Shown in pieces: positions 13,656-19,965 of a DNA stretch of 23,144 nt; the stretch's first letter is position 1, and each line of letters starts with the position of its first letter. The notes under the pieces were generated by a model. It had not been told where the DNA came from. It did no database searches and saw only the letters and a list, made by a program, of their open reading frames with translations. The translations under genes and the position numbers were made by a program. Source of the DNA: CAYOEZ01 sp964402955 (GTDB lineage Bacteria; Chloroflexota; DTOL01; DAOUCN01); contig CAYOEZ010000054.1 of assembly GCA_964402955.1 (NCBI GenBank), positions 1-23,144 of the forward strand. Reading direction: 5' to 3'.

Positions 13656-15875
13656 ATGCGTATCGGTGTACTAACCGGCGGTGGAGACGTTCCGGGCCTC
13701 AACGCCGCCATTCGCGCTGTTGTTCGGCGAGCTGCCCATTGTGACTTCGATGTGGTCGCGATCCGCAATGGCTGGGCCGGACTGATGGGCAAAGGCGACG
13801 TTTTCCCCCTGTCTGTCCAATCTGTCAGCGGAATCCTGCCTGTGGGTGGCACGATCATTGGCACGTCGCGCAGCAACCCATTCCAGGGCAATCCCACGCT
13901 GGAGAAGGCAATTGCCATTTTGGCTGGTTCGCCGCAACCTGCCGTTCAGGGCGCGTTGGATGGGTTGCGCAAGGCGCAGTCGGAGTTTGTGCAGCAGCAT
14001 GTCGACGACATCAAGAGGAATGTCAAGGCCTTCGCTCTCGATGCCCTGGTTGTCATTGGCGGGCGCGATACCCTCGATGTCGCCTTCAAGGTCTCGCAGT
14101 TTGGCGTTAACGTAGTTGGCGTGCCCAAGACGATGGACAACGATCTGGTCGAGACAGACTACTCGATCGGTTTCGACTCAGCCGTGACCCGCGTTATGCA
14201 TGCCCTGGACGATTTGCACCCGACTGCCGCGTCGCATCAGCGCGTCATGGTGGTCGAGACGATGGGGCGGGAGACGGGGTGGGTGGCGCTGGTCGGTGGA
14301 TTGGCTGGCGGCGCTGATTTCATTGTGATTCCCGAAGTGCCGACGACGGTGACCGAAGTCTGTGAACACCTCGTGCGGCGTCATCAGGCCGGCAAGTTGT
14401 TCAGCCTGGTCGTTGTCGCTGAGGGCGCACAGATGCCCGATCTGGCTATTCGCACGCCGGATGCCACTGATCCGTTTGGCCGGCAGCGCTACGATCGCCG
14501 CAACGTCGGCGAAACCCTGGCCATCGAGATCGAGCGGCGAACTGGTTTTGAGTCGCGCCATGTGATTCTTGGCCACCTGCAACGGGGCGGCTCGCCCACC
14601 GTTTTTGACCGCGTGCTTGCCTCTCGTCTCGGTGTGGCAGCGGTGGACATGGTGAAGAACTTCCAGTTCGGCCAGATGGCAACACGCAAGAATGATCGCT
14701 TCCTGACGGTTCCGCTTTCGCGAGTGGCCTCGCATATCCAGGAGGCAGATCAGAAGTATTATGACCTTGCCAAGATTTTCTTTGGTCAGCGCCATGTTGA
14801 CCCGGGCGCGTCGCCGATCAAGCGCATCGGCGTCCTCACCGGCGGCGGCGACTGCCCCGGCCTGAATGCCGCCATCCGCGCCGTGACAAGCCGGGCTTTG
14901 GAATATGGCTGGGAAGTCATCGGCTTCAAGAATGGCTGGAAGGGCCTGGTGGATGAAGGCGATGCTGAGCCACTGACTGCCGACGATGTTGCGTCTGTGC
15001 TGTCCAAGGGCGGCACGGTGCTCGGCACATCGCGCACCAACGCCAAGAAGCCTGAGCGCATTGCCCAGGTCAAGAAGAATTTGGCCAAGTTCGGCATCGA
15101 TGCACTGGTCGCCATCGGCGGCGACGATACGCTAGGTGTGGCGGCCAAGCTATATCAGGAAGGCGTCAAGGTTGTTGGGGTGCCCAAGACGATGGACAAC
15201 GATATCAACGAGACCGAATATACGATTGGCTTTGATTCCGCCTGTACTGTGGTTGTGGATGCTCTCGACCGGCTGCATACGACCGCCTCCTCGCACCACC
15301 GCGTCATTGTGGTCGAGGTGATGGGGCGTGATGCTGGTTGGGTCGCTGTCAACAGCGGCCTGGCTGGCGGCGCCGACTTTATCTTCATCCCCGAAGTGCA
15401 GACGACTATCGCCGAGTGCGCCGAGCACCTGCTGCGCCGCCAGGCGCAGGGCAAGACGTCGAGCATTGTGGTCGTGTCGGAAGGATCGCATATTGCTGAA
15501 ATCGAGGCCGATGATCAGGCTGCGGCCAAGAGGCTTGACGACTTCGGCCACGTGCGTCTGGACGCCCGTGGTTTGGGCGAGCGTGTTGCCAAGAAGCTGG
15601 AAGACGCCACCAAGCTTGAGTCACGTTTCGTTGTCCTCGGCCACATTCAGCGTGGCGGCTCACCCTCATCGTTCGACCGCATTCTGGCGACCCGTACGGG
15701 CGTCGCTGCTGTGGACCTGGTCAAGGACGGCCGCTTTGGACTGATGCCTGCCTTGCAGGGTGGACAGCTTGTTCCGGTTGACCTGGCAAAGGCTGCTCCG
15801 CCGGACGAAAAGACCAAGGTGATGACCCATGTGGTGGACCATGATCTGTACGAGTTAGCGAAGGTGTTCTTCTAA
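13656..15875 (+). CDS. Tandem-duplicated 6-phosphofructokinase (PPi-type signature), two PFK domains in one chain
   Basis: 739 aa made of two full PFK domains (about 1-376 and 389-739), each about the size of a normal bacterial PFK. Both have RIGVLTGGGD-PGLNAAIRA, PKTMDND, MGR-GW and GH-QRGGSP. Both end with a matching Y-LAK-FF motif, so the gene arose by internal duplication. Domain 2 has GGDDT (488-492) and PKTMDND with Lys511. Asp491 and Lys511 occupy the positions (E. coli 104 and 124) that in this family point to PPi rather than ATP. Catalytic Asp514 is present. Domain 1 has GGRDT, with Arg137 replacing the Mg-nucleotide-site Asp, and a roughly 24-residue insert (about 92-117), so it may be regulatory. 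It acts in glycolysis, possibly reversibly if PPi-dependent. Confidence 0.93.
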   Translation: MRIGVLTGGGDVPGLNAAIRAVVRRAAHCDFDVVAIRNGWAGLMGKGDVFPLSVQSVSGILPVGGTIIGTSRSNPFQGNPTLEKAIAILAGSPQPAVQGALDGLRKAQSEFVQQHVDDIKRNVKAFALDALVVIGGRDTLDVAFKVSQFGVNVVGVPKTMDNDLVETDYSIGFDSAVTRVMHALDDLHPTAASHQRVMVVETMGRETGWVALVGGLAGGADFIVIPEVPTTVTEVCEHLVRRHQAGKLFSLVVVAEGAQMPDLAIRTPDATDPFGRQRYDRRNVGETLAIEIERRTGFESRHVILGHLQRGGSPTVFDRVLASRLGVAAVDMVKNFQFGQMATRKNDRFLTVPLSRVASHIQEADQKYYDLAKIFFGQRHVDPGASPIKRIGVLTGGGDCPGLNAAIRAVTSRALEYGWEVIGFKNGWKGLVDEGDAEPLTADDVASVLSKGGTVLGTSRTNAKKPERIAQVKKNLAKFGIDALVAIGGDDTLGVAAKLYQEGVKVVGVPKTMDNDINETEYTIGFDSACTVVVDALDRLHTTASSHHRVIVVEVMGRDAGWVAVNSGLAGGADFIFIPEVQTTIAECAEHLLRRQAQGKTSSIVVVSEGSHIAEIEADDQAAAKRLDDFGHVRLDARGLGERVAKKLEDATKLESRFVVLGHIQRGGSPSSFDRILATRTGVAAVDLVKDGRFGLMPALQGGQLVPVDLAKAAPPDEKTKVMTHVVDHDLYELAKVFF

Positions 15876-15884
15876 AAACGCGTG

Positions 15885-15914
15885 ACCCCGCAGGCATGTT
15901 GCCTGCGGGGTTTT
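15885..15914 (+). terminator. Rho-independent terminator after the phosphofructokinase gene
   Basis: A perfect 12-bp stem ACCCCGCAGGCA / TGCCTGCGGGGT (15885-15896 / 15900-15911) with a TGT loop, followed by TTTT. The T-run is short, so leakage is possible. It lies 9 bp after the PFK stop and only about 8 bp before the Shine-Dalgarno of the peroxiredoxin gene. Confidence 0.88.
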
Positions 15915-15935
15915 GAGTCTATAGGAGGCTTACAA

Positions 15936-16388
15936 ATGGTCAAAGCAGGAGAAGTGGCGCCCGATTTCACACTTGCGGCAGACGATGGCAGTATGGTCAC
16001 GCTTTCGGCGCTGATAGGGAAGACGGTCGTTCTCTACTTCTACCCCAAGGATGACACCGCGGGCTGCACGACCGAAGCCTGCAACTTCCGCGATAACCTC
16101 AGCTCGCTGCTGAGCAAGGGCGCGCACGTGTTTGGCATCAGCCCGCAGGACGTAGCGAGCCACACCAAGTTCAAAGAGAAGTATAGCCTGACGTTTCCCT
16201 TGCTGGCCGACCTCGACCACGCCGTTGCCGAGGCGTATGGCGCGTGGGGCCTCAAGAACATGTATGGGCGCGAATACATGGGGATTCTGCGCACCACGTT
16301 TGTCATTGATCCCAGAGGCATCGTCAAGAAGGTCTTTGAGAAGGTCAAGCCGGAGGGGCATGCCCTGGAAGTGATGGAGGCGCTGTAG
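15936..16388 (+). CDS. bcp: Peroxiredoxin, BCP/PrxQ type (thioredoxin-dependent thiol peroxidase)
   Basis: 150 aa cytoplasmic peroxidase that reduces H2O2 and organic hydroperoxides using thioredoxin. It opens MVKAGEVAPDFTLAADDG, then YFYPKDDTAGCTTEACNFRD with peroxidatic Cys44 and resolving Cys49. This five-residue spacing is diagnostic of the PrxQ/BCP subgroup with both cysteines in one helix. The conserved RTTFVIDPRG follows near residue 125-134. Length matches E. coli Bcp (156). The frame is open further upstream to 15882, but that would run through the terminator. The ATG at 15936 has AGGAGG at 15923-15928. No promoter is visible between the terminator and the gene, so it may depend on read-through or on a promoter inside the PFK gene. 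Confidence 0.95.
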   Translation: MVKAGEVAPDFTLAADDGSMVTLSALIGKTVVLYFYPKDDTAGCTTEACNFRDNLSSLLSKGAHVFGISPQDVASHTKFKEKYSLTFPLLADLDHAVAEAYGAWGLKNMYGREYMGILRTTFVIDPRGIVKKVFEKVKPEGHALEVMEAL

Positions 16389-16408
16389 ATGGGGCAAAGG
16401 TGAGCAGT

Positions 16409-16447
16409 ACCGAAACCTTAGGGTCTCTGAGACCCTAGGGTTTCGGT
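16409..16447. terminator. 39-bp near-perfect palindrome between convergent genes (probable bidirectional transcription stop)
   Basis: Arms ACCGAAACC-T-TAGGGTCTC (16409-16427) and GAGACCCTA-G-GGTTTCGGT (16429-16447), centred on T16428 with one T/G pair. It lies 20 bp after the peroxiredoxin stop and 10 bp after the esterase stop. Neither side has a T-tract, so it is hairpin-only. It could equally be a dispersed palindromic element. Confidence 0.6.
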
Positions 16448-16457
16448 GTGTATGGGC

Positions 16458-17822
16458 CTACTTCACCTTCAGGCACGATTTCAAGAAGGTCAGCGTTTTG
16501 TCGTTGTCCTTCTGCGCGTCCTTGCCGACGCCAGGACCAATGTAGCGGATGGCCTGCACCCCTACTGCGTCCATGCGGTCGGCCAGCAGCACACCGTGCC
16601 ACGCTGAATGCGGATCGTTGATCCTGTCAGGTACGGGCAGGTGATTGGCTCCGCCGAGGTCCGCGCTGGCGGCGGAGATAATCAAAGCCGGCGGATCATC
16701 CTTGGTGACGTAGAAGAGCGGGGAGGCGTCTTTGACCCGCGCCTGCACGGTCGCGTCGGTGGTGTACCCCTCCAACGTCGTTCCGAACAGAGCGATGAAG
16801 GCATTGGCGAAGTCTTCGCCGCGCAACGGCTCTTTGCTTAATGCCAACGGGTTGGCCCGCGTCAGGTCCATCGGCCCCCACATATCAACGAAACAGCTTA
16901 GCCGTGTCGACTGCTTCTCGACGGCGTCGCGGCTGTTTGGGACGGCCATATCGTCGTGTAAAGCAACCCAGGCTGCCATGTGGGCCCCGGCTGAGCCGCC
17001 CAGCGCGGCGATACGCTTGGGATCGATGTTCCACTCTTTGGCCTTGGAGCGAATGAACTGGATGGCCCGCGCCGCGTCCTGCACCTGGGCGGGGTGCTGG
17101 TAGGCGGGCGTCAAACGATAGTCGATGGAGACAACCGAAATACCTGCTTGCAGCACCTTGCCGATCAGGTCGCCCGGGTAAATGTCGGCAAACTGGCTCT
17201 TGACACCGCGTCGCCAGCCGCCGCCGTGAATCTCAACCAGAACGGGCGATGGCTGCGACCCCTTGACCAGGTATACATCCATGCGCTGCAATGGGTCAGT
17301 GTTCGCATAGGCACCGTCGCGCAGGATGCGGAGGCGGGCGTCGCCGTCGAAGCGCGGCGGCGTCCGACTGGCCGCTGCGTTGCCCACGACGCCGAACTCC
17401 ATGTCGACCAGGGCCGCAAAGAGTTGTTTCATGTCCGCCGTCGCCGACTCCGGCCGGTACGACTGTGAGTAGTGTTTGATGTAGAGCAGCCACGCTTTGT
17501 GTATCTGTAGCTTGTCGTTGCTCTGGGCGGCGTCGGCGATGATCTGCTGCGCGGCCTGGGCGTGCGTGGGTATGCCTTTGGACGTGGCGTCGGTGTCGGT
17601 CTGGATGAATGAACGATACTGGCGATCCCACTCGCCGCCAGCGGGGCCCGACTTGGGAAGGGAGTCTTGAGGATTGTCGAACTTCTGTAGCTCCGCGCTA
17701 CGCGCCGCCTGGTCGATCGTGCGCGCCGTTGGCGCCGGCGACGGGGTCGCCGCGCCGCCGCAGCCGGCGAGGATGGCGGCGATGAGCGTGAGGGTCAGGA
17801 TCGCATGGCGAGAAGGTTGCAT
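16458..17822 (-). CDS. Lipoprotein alpha/beta-hydrolase (carboxylesterase/BD-FAE-like)
   Basis: 454 aa exported lipoprotein. Signal peptide MQPSRHAILTLTLIAAILAG is followed by Cys21 of the lipobox (LAGC), a T/P-rich linker, an Ala/Gln-rich helical region (about 35-165), then an alpha/beta-hydrolase domain (about 170-454). The oxyanion motif is HGGGW (199-203) and the nucleophile elbow GGSAG has Ser277. Asp403 in INDPHSAWHG is a candidate acid. The position near the C-terminus where relatives have a catalytic His (a G-HG-type motif) reads GPGVGKDAQK, so the triad may be incomplete or use another His (405 or 409). The frame is open 76 codons further upstream, but the ATG at 17822 has GGGAGG, a signal peptide and a promoter. 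Substrate unknown. Confidence 0.88.
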   Translation of the reverse strand: MQPSRHAILTLTLIAAILAGCGGAATPSPAPTARTIDQAARSAELQKFDNPQDSLPKSGPAGGEWDRQYRSFIQTDTDATSKGIPTHAQAAQQIIADAAQSNDKLQIHKAWLLYIKHYSQSYRPESATADMKQLFAALVDMEFGVVGNAAASRTPPRFDGDARLRILRDGAYANTDPLQRMDVYLVKGSQPSPVLVEIHGGGWRRGVKSQFADIYPGDLIGKVLQAGISVVSIDYRLTPAYQHPAQVQDAARAIQFIRSKAKEWNIDPKRIAALGGSAGAHMAAWVALHDDMAVPNSRDAVEKQSTRLSCFVDMWGPMDLTRANPLALSKEPLRGEDFANAFIALFGTTLEGYTTDATVQARVKDASPLFYVTKDDPPALIISAASADLGGANHLPVPDRINDPHSAWHGVLLADRMDAVGVQAIRYIGPGVGKDAQKDNDKTLTFLKSCLKVK

Positions 17823-17845
17823 TTTGCTCCTCCCTGTTGCCGCCG

Positions 17846-17875
17846 ATTGTAGCATCTGGCTGTGCAGGTTGTCAA
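17846..17875 (-). promoter_or_regulatory. Promoter of the lipoprotein esterase gene
   Basis: On the minus strand: consensus -35 TTGACA (17875-17870), 18-bp spacer, -10 TACAAT (17851-17846). Start expected near 17840, with a leader of about 17 nt containing GGGAGGAG. Confidence 0.72.
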
Positions 17876-17895
17876 TCGGTTTGTGGGAATTTCTT

Positions 17896-17937
17896 CTTGC
17901 GCCCTGCAACCAAATGGCGTAGAATAGTGGGCGCAAG
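17896..17937 (+). promoter_or_regulatory. rarA promoter enclosed by a 9-bp inverted repeat (candidate operator)
   Basis: -35 TTGCGC (17897-17902), 17-bp spacer, -10 TAGAAT (17920-17925). A perfect 9-bp dyad, CTTGCGCCC (17896-17904) and GGGCGCAAG (17929-17937), brackets it. The left arm contains the -35 and the right arm covers the expected start site and the front of the Shine-Dalgarno AAGGAGG (17935-17941). Centre-to-centre spacing is 33 bp, about three DNA turns. A repressor binding here would block transcription; the factor is unknown. Confidence 0.6.
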
Positions 17938-17948
17938 GAGGCGCGGCC

Positions 17949-19289
17949 ATGGACCTGTTTGATCAGGCGGACAAAGAGCAACTGGAAAAGGACGCCCCGC
18001 TGGCGGCGCGCATGCGGCCGCGCAGCCTGGACGAATTCGTGGGGCAGCATGACATCATGGATCCCGGCAAGATACTGCGCCGCACGATCGAAACCGATAC
18101 GGTCTCCTCCTTCATTTTCTGGGGGCCGCCCGGCACGGGCAAGACGACGCTAGCCCGCCTGATCGCCGCCACCACGCGCTCGTTTTTTGCCTCGGTGAGC
18201 GCCGTCAACGCCGGCGTGAAGGATCTGCGCCAGGTCATCGCCGACGCCAAAGAACGCCGTCTGAGAGGCCAGCGTACCACCCTGCTCGTCGATGAGATTC
18301 ATCGCTTCAACACCGCCCAACAGGATGCGCTCTTGCCCCATGTCGAAGATGGCGTCATCGTCTTTATTGGCTGCACAACCGAGAACCCTCTCTTTTCCGT
18401 CAACACGGCCCTCGTTTCCCGCTCGCGTATCTTCCACTTCAACCCTCTCTCCGATGAAGATCTGGGCGTTTTGATCGACCGCGCCCTGGCTGACCCGGAG
18501 CGCGGCTTCGGTCGCCTGACGATCACGCTCGATGAGGACGCTCGAACGCACCTGACGCTGATCTCCGGCGGCGACGCCCGCATCACGTTGAACGCGCTCG
18601 AGGCAGCCGTGGCGTCATCGCCCACCGACGGCGAAGGCCGCATTCATATCACCAAAGCGACGGCAGAAGAGGCGGCGCAGAAGCGGGCGATCATCTATGA
18701 TAAGACGGGCGACGCCCATTACGACACGATCTCAGCGTTCATCAAGAGCATGCGCGGCTCTGACCCCGACGCGGCGCTATACTGGATGGCCAAGATGATC
18801 TATGGCGGGGAGGACCCGCGCTTCATCGCCCGCCGCATGATGATCTTTGCCGGCGAAGATGTGGGCATGGCCGATCCGCAGGCGCTGGTGGTCGCGGTGG
18901 CCGCGGCGCAGGCGCTGGAGATGCTGGGCATGCCCGAGGCGCAGTTCCCGCTGGCCGAAGCGTGCATCTACCTCTCGACGGCGCCCAAGAGCAACTCGGC
19001 CGGGGCGATTTTCGGCGCGCTGGCCGATGTGGAAGCGCACGGGAACGTGACCGTTCCGCTGCATCTGCGCAACAAGGTGCCGCCCGGCGTGCCCCCCGGC
19101 GCACAGTACAAGTATCCGCACAGCTACCCCTACCACCACGTTGCCCAACAATACCTCCCCGACGAGCTAGTCGGCAAGGTCTACTATACGCCTGGCGAGC
19201 TCGGCTTCGAGAAGACGATTGTCGAGCGCGTGAAGTGGTGGAGAGCGCGCAGCAAGACGGGGGGAAAGGGTGAGGGGGAGACGGGGTGA
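17949..19289 (+). CDS. rarA: Replication-associated recombination protein A (RarA/MgsA AAA+ ATPase)
   Basis: 446 aa clamp-loader-related AAA+ ATPase that acts at stalled replication forks with SSB and RecA. Landmarks are APLAARMRPRSLDEFVGQ (16-33), Walker A GPPGTGKT (59-66), Walker B LLVDEIHRF (112-120), sensor 1 GCTTENP (141-147), the SRSRIFHF sensor/arginine segment (157-164), and then the RarA-specific tetramerisation domain (about 270-430), including FIKSMRGSDPDAALYWMA and the near-C-terminal PHSYPYHHVAQQYLP. Length fits the family (430-450). The ATG has AAGGAGG 7 bases upstream. The last 11 residues or so (KTGGKGEGETG) are encoded by the 8-bp repeat array that runs through the stop codon, so the native C-terminus has been altered. 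Confidence 0.96.
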   Translation: MDLFDQADKEQLEKDAPLAARMRPRSLDEFVGQHDIMDPGKILRRTIETDTVSSFIFWGPPGTGKTTLARLIAATTRSFFASVSAVNAGVKDLRQVIADAKERRLRGQRTTLLVDEIHRFNTAQQDALLPHVEDGVIVFIGCTTENPLFSVNTALVSRSRIFHFNPLSDEDLGVLIDRALADPERGFGRLTITLDEDARTHLTLISGGDARITLNALEAAVASSPTDGEGRIHITKATAEEAAQKRAIIYDKTGDAHYDTISAFIKSMRGSDPDAALYWMAKMIYGGEDPRFIARRMMIFAGEDVGMADPQALVVAVAAAQALEMLGMPEAQFPLAEACIYLSTAPKSNSAGAIFGALADVEAHGNVTVPLHLRNKVPPGVPPGAQYKYPHSYPYHHVAQQYLPDELVGKVYYTPGELGFEKTIVERVKWWRARSKTGGKGEGETG

Positions 19290-19356
19290 CGCGAAGACGC
19301 GGTGACGCGGTGACGCGGTGACGCGAGGACGCAGAGATACGAAGATGGGGTGACGG
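19253..19356 (+). repeat. Degenerate 8-bp tandem repeat array (GGTGACGC-type)
   Basis: Register-perfect 8-bp units. From 19285 the units are GGTGACGC, GAAGACGC, GGTGACGC three times, GAGGACGC, then more degenerate AGAGATAC, GAAGATGG and GGTGACGG to 19356. In the same register, degenerate units extend back into the rarA coding region to about 19253 (CAAGACGG, GGGGAAAG, GGTGAGGG, GGAGACGG). The rarA TGA stop is supplied by a unit. Reading the array in other frames produces false low-complexity proteins. Likely a slippage-generated array. Confidence 0.85.
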
Positions 19357-19363
19357 GGACATG

Positions 19364-19392
19364 TTGACAGGGCGGACACGGGGAGCTATGCT
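19364..19392 (+). promoter_or_regulatory. Promoter of the toxin-antitoxin remnant
   Basis: Consensus -35 TTGACA (19364-19369), 17-bp spacer, -10 TATGCT (19387-19392). Start expected near 19399, 20 nt before the antitoxin ATG. It begins directly after the 8-bp array. Confidence 0.68.
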
Positions 19393-19418
19393 AGCGGTGG
19401 TACGGAAGGTATGAAGGT

Positions 19419-19664
19419 ATGGCAAGAGTAAGAACGGCTATTTCGCTCGACGAGGAGCTTCTCCACGAGGTGGACGAATTGGCGCAGCGCATGAAGCTTT
19501 CACGCAGCGAGGTCTTCGCGCGCGCGGCAAAGGACTTCGTGCACAAGCAGGAGAGCAGGCAGATGCTGGCCGAACTGAATCCCACCTACGGCGAACCAGA
19601 CGCCGATGAGCAAGACCTTGCATTGCACATGAAGGCGCTGCGGCGACGCGTGGCGGAGGACTGA
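19419..19664 (+). CDS. Ribbon-helix-helix antitoxin (MazE/CopG-like)
   Basis: 81 aa. The N-terminus MARVRTAISLDEELLHEVDELA gives the DNA-contacting beta strand and first helix, and KLSRSEVFARAAKDFV (26-41) the second helix, together a ribbon-helix-helix fold. The acidic C-terminal tail (ELNPTYGEPDADEQDLALHMKAL) resembles the toxin-neutralising part of MazE-like antitoxins. GAAGG lies 8-12 bases upstream. Its TGA overlaps the next ATG (TGATG), as in intact mazEF pairs. It would autorepress its own promoter. The toxin partner that follows is truncated, so the antitoxin may be an orphan or act in trans. Confidence 0.75.
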   Translation: MARVRTAISLDEELLHEVDELAQRMKLSRSEVFARAAKDFVHKQESRQMLAELNPTYGEPDADEQDLALHMKALRRRVAED

Positions 19665-19795
19665 TGGTACGGCGGGGCGGCGTCTTGTGGGTAGACGCCG
19701 ATGAGCCTTTGCAGCACATCCCCGAAGGGATTATCCTTGAGTCGCACCAAGTACAGCACCGTGCTCCCATCAGACCGTACACCCGAAAACGATAG
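19664..19795 (+). pseudogene. Truncated MazF/PemK-like toxin remnant (43 codons)
   Basis: It starts on the last base of the antitoxin stop codon. The first 15 residues, MVRRGGVLWVDADEP, match the usual MazF/PemK opening pattern (M-RRG-VWWVD--P). After that the sequence (LQHIPEGIILESHQ...) no longer fits the family and stops after 43 residues, against about 110 for a real toxin. The likely history is a deletion joining a toxin 5' end to unrelated DNA. The identification rests on the short match plus position, so it is tentative. Confidence 0.5.
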
Positions 19796-19824
19796 TCCTC
19801 ACCTCTGCTCCTCTGCTGGCGCGC

Positions 19825-19853
19825 TGGACATTGCATGGCAAGTCTGCTATGAT
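19825..19853 (+). promoter_or_regulatory. Promoter reading toward the Cas4-like nuclease gene
   Basis: -35 TGGACA (19825-19830, five of six consensus), 17-bp spacer, -10 TATGAT (19848-19853). Start expected near 19860. This leaves 105 to 215 nt to the possible starts of the nuclease gene; no other coding sequence is evident in that leader. Confidence 0.6.
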
Positions 19854-19965
19854 GATTGTACCACGACCATCATTCCACGCAATATTGCACACGCTTCGCG
19901 CATCGGCAATCCACTCACCGTGGTTATAGTAGGCCGCGAAAATCAGACCATATGCGAAACATAAG

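Noticed and set aside
14178..14795. 205-aa minus-strand frame inside the phosphofructokinase gene
   Set aside because: Antisense shadow; the plus-strand frame carries all conserved PFK motifs.
17823..18050. 76-residue N-terminal extension of the esterase
   Set aside because: It crosses the promoter and the divergent rarA start. The ATG at 17822 has a Shine-Dalgarno and begins a perfect lipoprotein signal peptide.
18823..19425. 200-aa minus-strand frame rich in S/P/R/H (SPRHRVTASP-type)
   Set aside because: Antisense of rarA plus translation of the 8-bp array; low complexity with no start signal.
19690..19805. Minus-strand text GLSFSGVRSDGSTVLYLVRL overlapping the toxin remnant
   Set aside because: It looks protein-like but begins right after a stop, has no start codon or Shine-Dalgarno, and no family was recognised; kept only as a possible second remnant.
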